DNA of 64,000 nucleotides from positions 1,116,001 through 1,180,000 of the forward strand of contig NZ_CXWE01000001.1 in assembly GCF_001404515.1 (NCBI RefSeq), read 5' to 3'. A program made the position numbers and the translations under genes. This document shows positions 1-9,049 of the stretch, piece after piece. Origin of the DNA: Roseibium album. Its GTDB lineage: Bacteria > Pseudomonadota > Alphaproteobacteria > Rhizobiales > Stappiaceae. The notes under the pieces are model-generated. The model was given only the letters and a program-made list of their open reading frames with translations. It was not told the DNA's origin and did no database searches. How positions within the stretch are numbered: position 1 is the stretch's first letter; every line of letters starts with the position of its first letter.

Positions 1-830
1 AGGATCCCGGCAACAAGGATTATCGCACGCATTCCATTCCGAAGATCGTTGGCGGCGATTCTGAAATCTCACGGAAATTGGCCGTCTCTTTTTACAGCAA
101 GGTCGTGGACGAGGTTGTGCCCGTTTCGACGACCAGCACCGCCGAAGCAGTAAAGATCACGGAAAACATTTTTCGAGCGGTCAACATCGCGCTCGTGAAC
201 GAACTGAAGGTGATCTACGACGCGATGGGAATAGACGTCTGGGAAGTGATCGACGGCGCGTCAACCAAACCATTCGGTTTCATGCCTTTCTACCCCGGGC
301 CGGGTTTGGGAGGGCATTGCATCCCTATCGACCCGTTTTATCTGACCTGGAAGGCCCGCGAATTCGGCCACACAACCCGGTTCATTGAGCTAGCCGGCGA
401 GATCAACGTCAACATGCCTCAGTTTGTCATTTCGAAATTGCGTGAGGTCCTGGATCTGAAGTGCGGGAAGGGGCTCTCGACCTCACGGATTTTGCTTGTC
501 GGAATAAGCTACAAGAAGAATGTGCCGGACATGCGGGAAAGCCCGTCAGTCACGTTGATGGACATGATGCTGAAAAGCGGGGCGGAAGTAGATTTTCTTG
601 ATCCTCATATCGACAGGATCCCGGCCATGAGAGAGTTTGCTCATCTTCTTGGACGGGAATCCGTAAGCTCTGTGGAAGTCGGGGACGCAGACTACGACGC
701 CATTCTGATTTCAACGGATCATGATGCAATTGACTATGAAGCGCTGATCCGCCTGAACGTACCGATCGTTGATACACGAAACGCCATTGCCCGGCGGGGT
801 CTGCCGACTGAAATGGTCTCAAAAGCCTGA
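1..830 (+). CDS. UDP-sugar (UDP-HexNAc) 6-dehydrogenase, 3' part
   Basis: The reading frame is already open at base 3 (DPGNKDYRTHSIPKIVGGDS), so the gene begins upstream of the window and only the C-terminal portion is present. Nucleotide-sugar dehydrogenases oxidise C6 of UDP-GlcNAc, UDP-ManNAc or UDP-Glc in two NAD-dependent steps to make uronic acid donors for surface polysaccharides. The catalytic cysteine is visible in GPGLGGHCIPIDP, its codon at 318-320. A central helix domain and the C-terminal UDP-binding domain (GISYKKNVPDMRESPS) follow. The motifs resemble the WbpA/WecC group, so an N-acetylated substrate is more likely than UDP-glucose, but this is inference. It lies next to the polysaccharide locus on the opposite strand and probably supplies a precursor to it. 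Confidence 0.9.
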   Translation, partial: DPGNKDYRTHSIPKIVGGDSEISRKLAVSFYSKVVDEVVPVSTTSTAEAVKITENIFRAVNIALVNELKVIYDAMGIDVWEVIDGASTKPFGFMPFYPGPGLGGHCIPIDPFYLTWKAREFGHTTRFIELAGEINVNMPQFVISKLREVLDLKCGKGLSTSRILLVGISYKKNVPDMRESPSVTLMDMMLKSGAEVDFLDPHIDRIPAMREFAHLLGRESVSSVEVGDADYDAILISTDHDAIDYEALIRLNVPIVDTRNAIARRGLPTEMVSKA

Positions 831-905
831 AGCTTTGGTTCCGTTTCAAGCCGCAGTGAAATCCCGGACCGACACCGGTCCAGCTTCTGACAGCGTCAAC
901 AACGC

Positions 906-934
906 AAAAACGCGGACCCTGGGCCCGCGTTTGT
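906..934. terminator. Candidate bidirectional terminator
   Basis: An imperfect hairpin built on CGCGGACCC and GGGCCCGCG is flanked by A5 on the left and a short T run on the right. It sits between the converging UDP-sugar dehydrogenase and secretion ATPase genes, so it could stop transcripts from both sides. Confidence 0.5.
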
Positions 935-1006
935 TTGATAACTCAATCAGGTTCTCTGCTATGCGTTCACGAAGCCTGCAACCGCCTCCAGACGGTTCTC
1001 AGCGCA

Positions 1007-1894
1007 TCACTGCGGCAATGCAAGATCCGGCTGTACGGCAAACACACCAAAGCGCCGTTTATCATCGAGCACTCTTTTGACGATGTCAGGTGTTATTTCC
1101 TCTGCTTCTGTGGCGAAGCCGTAGAGCAGCGCTGTGTCGCACAGCGTATTGATCAGTCGCGGGGTGCCCTGTGTCGCGTAATATATCAGATCACAGGCTC
1201 CTGGAGTGAACAGGGCTCGTTTTGCGCCAGCGACTTTCAGCCTGTGCGCGATATATCCGGCAACTTCCTGCTGCTCGAGGAACGACAGGTGGAAGTCGGA
1301 CGTTACCCGTTGAACGAATTGCCTCAAGCTCGGCGCCGCGAGCAGTGTTTTCAGCTCCGGTTGCCCGCTCAACACGATCTGAAGCAGTTCCCGGTCATGC
1401 GTGTTGATGTTGGAAAGCATCCGCAGTTCTTCGAGCGTTTCCGAACCCAGGTTCTGTGCTTCATCGACAATAAGAACGGTGCGGCGGCCGGCCTCATATT
1501 GCTCGATGAGAAAATCACGAAATTGCTTGTACAGCTTGACGTGTGAGTCGCTATCAAAGTCCTGATCAAACGCCATCAGGATCCATTGAAGCAGTTCTCC
1601 GGTGCCACCCGTATTGTCGAGCAACCCAACCTGGATATCTCCCGGCAGCTTGCTGAGCAGGTGTTGAATGAGCGTTGTCTTGCCGGCACCGACTTCACCG
1701 GTCACGACGGTGAAACCGGCGTGGTTGACTATTCCATATTCCAGCATGGCAAATGCCATGCTGTGCGGTCCCGCCCAATATATGAATCGGGGGTCGGGAA
1801 CCAGTGCAAAAGGCTTCATCAAGAGACCGTAATACGGCTCGTACATCATCGACCCCGAGGTGCGCGATTGTTCAAATTTTGGTTCTTGTTGCAT
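1007..1894 (-). CDS. ExeA-like AAA ATPase of the PEP-CTERM/exosortase EPS system
   Basis: This 295-residue P-loop ATPase starts its conserved part with MYEPYYGLLMKPFALVPDP, the usual opening of the XrtA-associated 'secretion ATPase' family related to ExeA/GspA. Walker A is GEVGAGKTT (about residues 66-74) and Walker B is VLIVDEAQN (about 140-147). C-terminal helices (YIAHRLKVAG...GTPRLINTLCD) form the AAA lid. No transmembrane segment is seen, so it is probably cytoplasmic and powers or regulates polysaccharide/surface protein export. The ATG at 1894 has no clear ribosome site; a start at residue 16 or 17 (about 1846-1849), preceded by CTCGGGG, would match family length better. It is the last gene of a minus-strand series with the kinase, chain-length and TPR genes. 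Confidence 0.85.
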   Translation of the reverse strand: MQQEPKFEQSRTSGSMMYEPYYGLLMKPFALVPDPRFIYWAGPHSMAFAMLEYGIVNHAGFTVVTGEVGAGKTTLIQHLLSKLPGDIQVGLLDNTGGTGELLQWILMAFDQDFDSDSHVKLYKQFRDFLIEQYEAGRRTVLIVDEAQNLGSETLEELRMLSNINTHDRELLQIVLSGQPELKTLLAAPSLRQFVQRVTSDFHLSFLEQQEVAGYIAHRLKVAGAKRALFTPGACDLIYYATQGTPRLINTLCDTALLYGFATEAEEITPDIVKRVLDDKRRFGVFAVQPDLALPQ

Positions 1895-2286
1895 CAGCTA
1901 AAGCCAATAAAATTGCAATGCTTCGACTGTTCTAATTTGATTGCAATTTTACAGTTTCATTTTGAATTTCAATAAACAAGTTTACGGGACGTTTTCAAGA
2001 TCTTACTCCAAAAAAGGTAAATTCGATACGACGTTCCCTTTGCACACGATCAAATGATTTTCAGAACCTGCAAGTCGAACCATGCAAATTCGTCCGCTCA
2101 ATTTGATCGTATTTAAGCCTAGGGTTGAATTGCGGCGAAAAGGCAGCAAATTCGCGCTTGGACTGCAAAGTAGAAAGCAAAATACCAACTCTAATTAAAA
2201 ATAATATTAAAATCCGGGCCGAAACCCGGACTTTATACAATTCGACATGCAAAATAGTTTGCGCGTTCAAGTAACGCAACAAAAAG
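1895..2286. other. AT-rich gene-free spacer
   Basis: These 392 bases are clearly richer in A and T than their surroundings. They hold only short, unconvincing open frames without ribosome sites. The stretch presumably contains the leader and promoter of the ATPase gene and the terminator of the VPLPA-CTERM gene, but I see no strong hairpin or recognisable element. Confidence 0.5.
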
Positions 2287-2997
2287 TTATGTCTTCTTGC
2301 GCCGATTTGAAGCGTAAAGTCCTGCCAGGCCGCAAGCCAGCAATAGTCCAGCCGCGGGCAGTGGAACCGGTGTCACGCTGACAAGGTTCTGACTATATTT
2401 CGTTTTGCCACTTTTTTCCCAACCAAGAGACTCCAGATACGAAACGTTATACGCCTGCGTAACCGCACCACCCAGGTTTGCAAGGAAACCATTGGCAATG
2501 TTCCGGGCAGAGGTATTCGTGTTCGAATAGAATGACCCATTCTTCACATCGAATGTTCCGGAATCTTCGTAAATAACTTCCCAGAGCGCCAGCTGAAAAC
2601 CGGCAGACTCATTGTTGTTATTCAGGTTCAGACTGGAATAGCTTGTTTCAAAGAGGCTCTTGACGTTGTCTTTTTGCGTCTGCGTGAATGCAAACGTATT
2701 TGTAAACGGCGCACTCGTGACCTCGTAGAGACCCTTCAGCGAAAGGTTGTGCGCGATATCCACGCACCACGCGATAAAATCAATGCCATTTGTCTGATCG
2801 GTGAGACGGAAACCACCTGCGGTCACTCGCTGATTGAGTGCAGGTCCGGCATCGTTGATAATTCTGAGAGACTTCCGGCCGCCGCCGTCAAATGTGTCAC
2901 TCGGATTTGTCTTTGTCAGGGAAATCGGGGCCGCGACAGCCATGCTCGCACTGGCCGCCAAGAGGGCACACGCGGAAACCACACTCTTAAACTTCAT
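2287..2997 (-). CDS. VPLPA-CTERM surface protein with Cys/Gln thioester-like motifs
   Basis: The 236-residue product starts at the ATG at 2997 (MKFKSVVSAC) with AAAAGG upstream; the frame extends only three codons further to a GTG. It has a Sec signal peptide ending near AVAA (residue 23) and a C-terminal sorting tag: VPLPAAGLLLACGLAGLYA followed by NRRKKT. That is the VPLPA-CTERM variant of PEP-CTERM, recognised and cleaved by an exosortase. Two motifs stand out in the mature part: AWCVDI (Cys78) and GFQLALWEV (Gln135). They match the Cys and Q-x-A-Φ-W signatures of internal Cys-Gln thioester adhesin domains. Function is unknown; surface or matrix attachment is inferred. The gene lies between the tyrosine kinase and secretion ATPase genes of the EPS locus. 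Confidence 0.85.
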   Translation of the reverse strand: MKFKSVVSACALLAASASMAVAAPISLTKTNPSDTFDGGGRKSLRIINDAGPALNQRVTAGGFRLTDQTNGIDFIAWCVDIAHNLSLKGLYEVTSAPFTNTFAFTQTQKDNVKSLFETSYSSLNLNNNNESAGFQLALWEVIYEDSGTFDVKNGSFYSNTNTSARNIANGFLANLGGAVTQAYNVSYLESLGWEKSGKTKYSQNLVSVTPVPLPAAGLLLACGLAGLYASNRRKKT

Positions 2998-3309
2998 GAT
3001 TAACACAGCCTTTTATTGCATTGTCAGTTATATCTATTTTTATACAAAATTGAGTTATCATCTCCGATACGGAGTGACAAGCAGGATTGCAGTGCCTCTA
3101 CGGAATTTTTGAAAACAAGGTTACGATTAGTCATATTTGTCTTTAGAGCGTTTTTTGTTTTGCCCATTCAAGAGTGGATATCGTCAGCGCCGAAAATGTT
3201 GCAGCGATGTATTCTCACGACTGCGATACGGATTGGCGTTCAATTCTGCGACCGATCCACCGGGACCGGCAAATCAGCCCGTGCTCGAAACTCAAAAATG
3301 ACACTTGCT
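2998..3309. other. Gene-free upstream region of the VPLPA-CTERM gene
   Basis: This 312-base stretch separates the kinase gene stop from the start of the VPLPA-CTERM gene. The part next to 3000-3060 is AT-rich and probably carries the promoter of the latter. No convincing gene or hairpin is seen, which suggests the surface protein gene is transcribed separately from the kinase operon. Confidence 0.4.
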
Positions 3310-4134
3310 CTAATAATAATATTCTTCACTCTTAGCGCTTTCGCACTTGTTCAGGACGATGCCGAGAAGTTTGTCGAGTTCGCTTATCTGCAATTCACAC
3401 TCGTCAACTTCGGCAGTTGTTGTCGTTCCTGCCGCCACAACAAGCAGGGAAGTGTCCACTCGGGGGAGAAACCCCAGCGCATCATCACTGCTCTGCATGG
3501 GAGGGAGATCGAACAGGATGACTTCAGGCTGGAGTTTGGTTTCAATAAATTCAAACAGTTCCAGCATTTTGGGAGCTTGAAGCAACTCGGACGAGGCGGG
3601 CGTATGGCCGCTGTTGAGACCCAGAACCAGGTTTGGATCCACCTGTACGAAACAGTCTTTGGCTTCTGCCTTTCCCAAAAGATACTGGGCAATAGATCGA
3701 TCCGGTTCGACCTTGAGTGTAGGCGCAACCGACGGTCTCTTGAGATCCAGGTCGACGACAACTGTCCTGAGCCCCGGATTTCGGGAAAGACTGAACGCCA
3801 GGTTCAAGGTAACCATGGTCTTGCCACAACCGGCTGTAGGCGATGTGATCGCAAGGGAATTCCACTTGTTGTCGGACATTGCCTTGCGCACTCTCGTGCG
3901 AAGCAGGTTGAAGGCGATGTGGTTGGGATCGTCCATGGACTTTGACACGATCCGCGTTTTCTCAAGGTGCTTCTGGTCTATTTCAACCTGACGCAGTGTA
4001 AAAGGTTCCGGTTGTTCGGTCGCCTCGAATTCCTTGACGGGCATCCTGCGTTCCGGTGCGCGCGCAGGGGCAACCGACTCGATATTTTCGTCCAGAACGC
4101 CGGCCTTTTTTAGTGCACTCTTGATGTGTTCCAC
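3310..4134 (-). CDS. CpsD/CapB-type tyrosine autokinase of the EPS locus
   Basis: This 274-residue bacterial tyrosine kinase (BY-kinase) resembles the XrtA-associated autokinase group. It has Walker A SPTAGCGKT (about residues 99-107), Walker A' VVVDLDLKRPS and Walker B VILFDLPP. The C-terminal tyrosine cluster EEYYY is the usual autophosphorylation tail. With the adjacent Wzz-like protein it would control polymer length and export by cycling between phosphorylated and unphosphorylated states at the inner membrane. The chosen start is GTG at 4134, because GGAG lies seven bases upstream and no in-frame ATG is near. It follows the chain-length gene by 34 bases and is probably cotranscribed with it. 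Confidence 0.9.
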   Translation of the reverse strand: MEHIKSALKKAGVLDENIESVAPARAPERRMPVKEFEATEQPEPFTLRQVEIDQKHLEKTRIVSKSMDDPNHIAFNLLRTRVRKAMSDNKWNSLAITSPTAGCGKTMVTLNLAFSLSRNPGLRTVVVDLDLKRPSVAPTLKVEPDRSIAQYLLGKAEAKDCFVQVDPNLVLGLNSGHTPASSELLQAPKMLELFEFIETKLQPEVILFDLPPMQSSDDALGFLPRVDTSLLVVAAGTTTTAEVDECELQISELDKLLGIVLNKCESAKSEEYYY

Positions 4135-4168
4135 TCATTTTCTCCAAACATCGAGACCTGGACGAAAC

Positions 4169-5725
4169 TTACGACAGCAACGAAATCGGCAGCAAAGGTT
4201 GAACCTTTTGCCACATGCGCTCGGCATAAATATCGAGGGGGGTAATGAAAAGATGGGCCGCTGCCAGGGCTCCGACGACGACAGTCAACAAGATGCAAAC
4301 TGCTAAAACGCGATTTGCGACACGACGAATCCGTTCTCGTCGGGTCGTGACATAGGGAATGACGGCGATTGGACGCAATTGAAGCCGTCTCTCCAGATCA
4401 CTTGCGGTTCGAACGCTCTTGTCGAGAAACTCAAGCAGAAGAACCAGTCCCGCGCCTAGCGCCATTGCACCGGCTCCACCGGCTGCGACAATCTGAATAC
4501 GGTTCGGCTTTGTTGGCTCTTCCGGTGTTGTGGCCTGCTCGAGGACTTCGAAACGTTCAGCCTGCCTGTCCTGCTCAAGCTTTTCGCCGATCTCTGCATC
4601 CGTGAGTTTTGCTTTGGTTTGGGTATATTCCGCCCGCAGGTTTTCATACTCCCGCACCATTGCAGCCAGTTCGACTTCCACAGAAGGCGTTCTGGAAATG
4701 CTCTTTCGAAGGTCGTCGGCCCTTCGCTCGAATTCGACCTTTTGCGATTGTAGCAATTTGAGCCTGGTGTCGGGATCAGCGGTAAAGCCCTGCTGAGCCA
4801 TCTGGGACTTCACGGCCGCGATTTCAATTTCGGCTTGCGCAATCTGCCTGTCCAGATCATCCATGGTTCTCTGCGAGACGAACCCTTTTTCCAGAAGCGG
4901 TGCCAGCAATTCGCGCCGTTCCACGAACGCATCGTAGTTCAGTTCCTGGGATTGAAGACGGAAGGCAAGTTGTTGCGCTTCCGCGCCGCCCGTTGATCCG
5001 GCGCCGTTTTCAGCTTGTTCCGAGAGCGTGATCTGCCGGCCTATCGCGTCAATATTGGCGGATATCTCCGTCAGTTTTTCGCGCCGGATGGCAAGAGTGT
5101 CCGGCAACGCTGTCTCGTTATCTCTTTTGTAAGCGGCGATCTGGTTTTCGACTGCCAGCAGTTTCTTTTCAAGATTGCTCAGTTGTTGCTGAAAGAAATC
5201 ACTTGTCTCAGCAGCGCGGCTCAGACGGGTTTCGAGATTTTGCGAGAGGATCGACGTCACCAACTCGTTTGTGACACGTGCAGCCAATGTCGCGTTTGTA
5301 TAAAGGAACGTGACATCAAAGCCAATGACCTGAGTATTCCTGCGCGATGTTGCGACGCCGATTTGCTTTATTTCGATCGCATCCCGCATGAAATCGACGA
5401 TTTCGGATGGTGAATTGTCTCTTCGGCCTTCCGAGTTGTACAACGAGAACTTGCTTGCGATGCTCAGCAGATTGTCACGAGCAAACAAACGCTGTTCGAT
5501 CACCTTGATCCGTTCACTCGGGCTGGCTGTGATTGTGGTGGAGGCCAGCTCGCTGGGAATTCGCTGAGATTCAATAAGGATCGTCGCTTTGGCTTCGTAG
5601 CTGCGGGGCAGGGCGTAGGCGACCACAACAACGATGGCAAACACCAGGACAAACGGTACAACGAAGTAGAGATAGCGGCGCTTGACAATCGCCCATATCA
5701 TTCCAAGTTCAAAACTCTGTTCCAT
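4169..5725 (-). CDS. Wzz/GNVR polysaccharide chain-length determinant
   Basis: The 518-residue protein starts at ATG 5725 (MEQSFELGMIWAIVKRRYLYF). It has an N-terminal membrane segment at about residues 20-40, a long periplasmic coiled-coil region (roughly 160-400) and a second membrane segment near the C-terminus (ILLTVVVGALAAAHLFI). This is the architecture of Wzz-type co-polymerases, at the length of the PEP-CTERM-associated chain-length family. It would set polymer length together with the tyrosine kinase encoded just downstream. A further hydrophobic stretch (IVAAGGAGAMALGAGLVLLLEFL) precedes the cytoplasmic region, as in GNVR proteins. The TPR lipoprotein gene ends 52 bases upstream, suggesting a TPR-Wzz-kinase operon. 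Confidence 0.9.
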   Translation of the reverse strand: MEQSFELGMIWAIVKRRYLYFVVPFVLVFAIVVVVAYALPRSYEAKATILIESQRIPSELASTTITASPSERIKVIEQRLFARDNLLSIASKFSLYNSEGRRDNSPSEIVDFMRDAIEIKQIGVATSRRNTQVIGFDVTFLYTNATLAARVTNELVTSILSQNLETRLSRAAETSDFFQQQLSNLEKKLLAVENQIAAYKRDNETALPDTLAIRREKLTEISANIDAIGRQITLSEQAENGAGSTGGAEAQQLAFRLQSQELNYDAFVERRELLAPLLEKGFVSQRTMDDLDRQIAQAEIEIAAVKSQMAQQGFTADPDTRLKLLQSQKVEFERRADDLRKSISRTPSVEVELAAMVREYENLRAEYTQTKAKLTDAEIGEKLEQDRQAERFEVLEQATTPEEPTKPNRIQIVAAGGAGAMALGAGLVLLLEFLDKSVRTASDLERRLQLRPIAVIPYVTTRRERIRRVANRVLAVCILLTVVVGALAAAHLFITPLDIYAERMWQKVQPLLPISLLS

Positions 5726-5777
5726 CAATTCAAACCGTTTGTGCCTGAGTGATTACCGGTTAAGCAAATTCGCCAAC

Positions 5778-8225
5778 TCAGTTGGACTTTGTTTGCGGTT
5801 CCGGACTTTTCAGTCTTTCCACTGTAGAGCGGGCTAATTCAAAGTCTTTTTCTGTCATAAGTGTCTTAAGATCCAGTGACTTCTCCAGCGAAGTGATCGC
5901 CTGCTCCTTCTGGTTCAATGCCGCAAGCGTCATTCCATAGTGAAACTGCGCCAGGCCCAGGTTGGGGAGTTTTTCCGCAGCATTTCGCAGAAGCGGCAGA
6001 GCGGATGAGTACTCTCCTCTCAGATAGTAAATCCAGCCCAGGGTATCTACATAGTGAGGGACTTCAGAGGTACGAAACCTTTGTGCGATCTCAAAGGCGC
6101 GTTCCAGAGATGCCTCATCTCCACGCCGTTCGGAAAGAAGACTCGCAAGATCGTTGGCAACAATGGTTGAATCGGGATCCGCCTTGAACAGCTTTTCGTA
6201 TTCCTCGATCGCTTCGTCAAATTTTTCGGTCTGTTGCAAAACGGAGGTCAACATCAGGCGCAACGCGGTGTTGTTCTCGTCTTTTGCCAACCCGCTTCTG
6301 ATAGCTGCGTCAGCCTCTTCCAGCTTGCCGGTCGCAAAGTAGAATTGCGCCAGAGACGTGTTGCCCAGAACGCTACCTTCGATCGCAGCCGCGGACTTTA
6401 ATCTTTCCTCTGCTTCTTCTGTTCGACCTTCAGACAAAACAACAGAACCAAGCAGGACCTGCGCCAGAACATTGTCGGGTTCCTTGGCAAGCACGGAGTT
6501 CAAATGATCAATGGCTACGCCCTGTTTTCCAGCCTGGACATAAGCACGGACAAGGTCAGGCAACAGCCTTGCCTCATCTTCAGGCGTGGTCATGGAATTC
6601 TTGAGCAGATCGAGGCTTTCGTCATGCTTGTCCTGGCCACCGAGGGCCGCCGCGGTAATGCGATCAGCGAATGCCGAATTATCGCTTTCATCGGTGTTTC
6701 TCAGGATATCCGCAATTTCCTGTGCGCCAACCCAGTCCTGTCTTGCCAGCCGCTGTTGGGCAACAAGGTTGAGCACCTGGCGGTTGGTGGGATGACGTTC
6801 GCGGATGGACTCAAGTACGCGCTCTGCCTGTTCCGCCTTGCCGTGCCGGAAAAGGAACTGAACCATTGGCAGGCCAGCTTCCGGTGAATTGTTGTCAAGC
6901 ACCAGCGCTTTGGCGTATTGCTCCTCCGCCAATATGGTTGAACCATTGCGCTCATAGGCACCTGCCAGCATTACGCGCAGTCTTGCGTCGTTTGGTGCTT
7001 CATTCAATGAAAGAAGAATATCGTCCACGGCGCCTGCACTGTCGTTGTTTGACAGCTTGATTGTGGCCCTGAGCCGCAGAGCTTCGACGTTTTTGTCATC
7101 TTCTTCAATAACTTCATTTACCAGTTCATCCGCACGGGCATAGTTCCCGTTCTGGATCAGCATCGTTGCAAGAACAATCCGCGCCTGGTTCTTCTGTTCC
7201 GCGTCGTCGGTCTCCGACAGCACGGTCCGCATGAGATCTATGGCCTCGTCCTGTTTGTCCAGAACGAAATGCATTTGACCAAGCGCAACTTTGAACGGAA
7301 ACGCGTCACCGCCCGCTTCTTGACGGGTCTTGATGATGGTCTCGAGCTCGGTTTGTGCGACGTCGTTCCCTCTTCGCGATATCAGGAAGGAGACGAGGTT
7401 GAGTTGAGCGACATCATCGTCCGAGCGATCTGCCGCGTATCGACGAATGATCTCTTCGGCTTTGTCAGTGCGTCCCTTGCTGAGGTGCCACTGGGTCCAC
7501 GTTTGATTGAATTGTGGTGTGTCGGGAAAGCGCTCAACGAGATCAGCAAACGATTCATCGATCCTCGCGTCATCGCCCAGTGTTTCCAGAACGGAAAGTC
7601 GCAAGACTTGAAACCCGATATCGTCTTTACCTTCTTCCGATGCACTGTCGAGATATTCCAAAGCTCCGGCAGGGTCTTCCGCTGCAATGCGCGACGAGGC
7701 AAGAACGACCAACGCTTCCTTTGACCCGGGTTCTGCTTTGAGAACCTCCTTGGCGATCTGTTCAGCCGCGTCATGATTTCCCGATTTGAGCTCGTATGTC
7801 GCTTTGGCAACCTTGATTTCTGGTGCTTCGGCATCAAGCGCCAGGGCTTCATCCAGAAATTTTCGCGCCTGCTCGGTCTGATTTGCACTCAGAAGCATGT
7901 AGGTGAGTTTCAGGCGAACCGGAATGTGATTCGGGTCCTGCTCGGCGACTGCGGTGTAAACCCTGTAGGCGGCCTGAATTTCGCGCTGACGCTCCTGGAT
8001 TTCTCCGAAGGCAAACAGCGCGTCAACATGATCAGAATTCAGCTTGAGCGCGTTCCTAAATTCCAGGCTTGCCTTCGTCAGTTCGCCTTCTTCGACAAGC
8101 TCCAGACCACGTTTGTAATGGTTTTCGGCCCGTTCCTCAGACGAACTGCAACCGACTAGAAACAATACTCCCAGCGAGAGCGCAAAATAAGTGACTACCT
8201 GCTTAAACAGAGGCGCCAGGGGCAT
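5778..8225 (-). CDS. PrsT-like TPR-repeat lipoprotein of the PEP-CTERM system
   Basis: This 815-residue lipoprotein has a hydrophobic leader and lipobox (LGVLFLVGC, lipidated Cys near residue 27). More than a dozen tetratricopeptide repeats fill the rest (for example YKRGLELVEEGELTKASLEF). Length and architecture match the PEP-CTERM-system TPR lipoprotein family (PrsT). Such proteins sit in the periplasmic face of an envelope membrane and are thought to scaffold polysaccharide or sorting-system components. AGGAG lies eight bases before ATG 8225; the frame runs one codon further to a GTG, which is less likely. It heads the TPR-Wzz-kinase gene series. Confidence 0.9.
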   Translation of the reverse strand: MPLAPLFKQVVTYFALSLGVLFLVGCSSSEERAENHYKRGLELVEEGELTKASLEFRNALKLNSDHVDALFAFGEIQERQREIQAAYRVYTAVAEQDPNHIPVRLKLTYMLLSANQTEQARKFLDEALALDAEAPEIKVAKATYELKSGNHDAAEQIAKEVLKAEPGSKEALVVLASSRIAAEDPAGALEYLDSASEEGKDDIGFQVLRLSVLETLGDDARIDESFADLVERFPDTPQFNQTWTQWHLSKGRTDKAEEIIRRYAADRSDDDVAQLNLVSFLISRRGNDVAQTELETIIKTRQEAGGDAFPFKVALGQMHFVLDKQDEAIDLMRTVLSETDDAEQKNQARIVLATMLIQNGNYARADELVNEVIEEDDKNVEALRLRATIKLSNNDSAGAVDDILLSLNEAPNDARLRVMLAGAYERNGSTILAEEQYAKALVLDNNSPEAGLPMVQFLFRHGKAEQAERVLESIRERHPTNRQVLNLVAQQRLARQDWVGAQEIADILRNTDESDNSAFADRITAAALGGQDKHDESLDLLKNSMTTPEDEARLLPDLVRAYVQAGKQGVAIDHLNSVLAKEPDNVLAQVLLGSVVLSEGRTEEAEERLKSAAAIEGSVLGNTSLAQFYFATGKLEEADAAIRSGLAKDENNTALRLMLTSVLQQTEKFDEAIEEYEKLFKADPDSTIVANDLASLLSERRGDEASLERAFEIAQRFRTSEVPHYVDTLGWIYYLRGEYSSALPLLRNAAEKLPNLGLAQFHYGMTLAALNQKEQAITSLEKSLDLKTLMTEKDFELARSTVERLKSPEPQTKSN

Positions 8226-8408
8226 CACACCAACTCCTGCAAAATTCCAATAAATTTATTTCCCACAAGATAGGGCTATGTACATTAAAGTTCGAGTAAC
8301 CAATTTGTAAAATTCGACTCAAGGTTAAAGAAATTGAAGAACTGAAATTCAACCTGTGAGACCGACAGCAGTCTCGCGAACACGAAGATGCGTTCATAAA
8401 AACGAAGA

Positions 8409-8439
8409 GGGGGATCACCCAATATTGGAACGATCCCCC
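8409..8439 (-). terminator. Hairpin downstream of the second VPLPA-CTERM gene
   Basis: A perfect 8-bp stem, GGGGGATC (8409-8416) with GATCCCCC (8432-8439), has a 15-base loop. On the minus strand it lies about 70 bases after the stop of the VPLPA-CTERM gene and is followed by CTCTTCGTTTTTATG, so a rho-independent terminator is plausible. Confidence 0.55.
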
Positions 8440-8509
8440 AATTCAAATTTTCAACTTCAGTCCGGTTCTAGTTCAGATGCTTTCGAACCAGACCTTAGTT
8501 CATATCACA

Positions 8510-9049
8510 TCAAGCTGCCGCGTTCTTGCGACGACGTGCTGCTGCACCCATTCCAACCAGTGCGCCGCCGAGCAGAAGAATAGAAGCCGGAAGCGGAACA
8601 ACTGAAGTTACGGATGAGAAGTTAGCAACGCCACCGATGCTTGAACCGTTGAAGACAAAGTTTCCATCGGTGTCATCAAAGCCAGCGCCTGCAAGTGTAC
8701 CGAATGCATTGAAGCTGATACCGCCCTGTGCATTGGTCGTAACTGCAGAAGTCAAGGAGTTGATGGTGAACGAGAAACCGCTGACGTTCCACACTGTGCC
8801 CGGAAGCGCAGCAAAGGAGATGTCAAACAGGTTGACCAGTGTACCAGCAGCAATACCGGCGAAGTCGCCGCTGCCACCGTTCACAAAACCCGAACCAGCG
8901 AAGTCAACACCGGTGGTGTCGGTCGGGTTGACGATTGGACCAGAGATCGAGATCGCGCCACTGATCGGCGCTGCAGTTGCAACACCGAGCATCGCGATGC
9001 CCATACCAGCTGCAATTGCCGCCGTTTTTAGAGCTTGAAATAGTTTCAT
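8510..9049 (-). CDS. Small VPLPA-CTERM exported protein
   Basis: The 179-residue protein has a signal peptide (MKLFQALKTAAIAAGMGIAM..., cleavage near ATAA). Its mature region is rich in glycine, serine and phenylalanine. The C-terminal tag is VVPLPASILLLGGALVGMG followed by RRRKNAAA, a textbook VPLPA-CTERM signal: motif, hydrophobic segment, basic tail. I chose the ATG at 9049 because GAGAGG precedes it at normal spacing; a GTG six codons upstream would fall on that ribosome site. No enzyme motif is present, so a structural or matrix role is inferred. It is the second exosortase substrate flanking the EPS genes; sequence outside the tag is unlike the first. Confidence 0.85.
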   Translation of the reverse strand: MKLFQALKTAAIAAGMGIAMLGVATAAPISGAISISGPIVNPTDTTGVDFAGSGFVNGGSGDFAGIAAGTLVNLFDISFAALPGTVWNVSGFSFTINSLTSAVTTNAQGGISFNAFGTLAGAGFDDTDGNFVFNGSSIGGVANFSSVTSVVPLPASILLLGGALVGMGAAARRRKNAAA

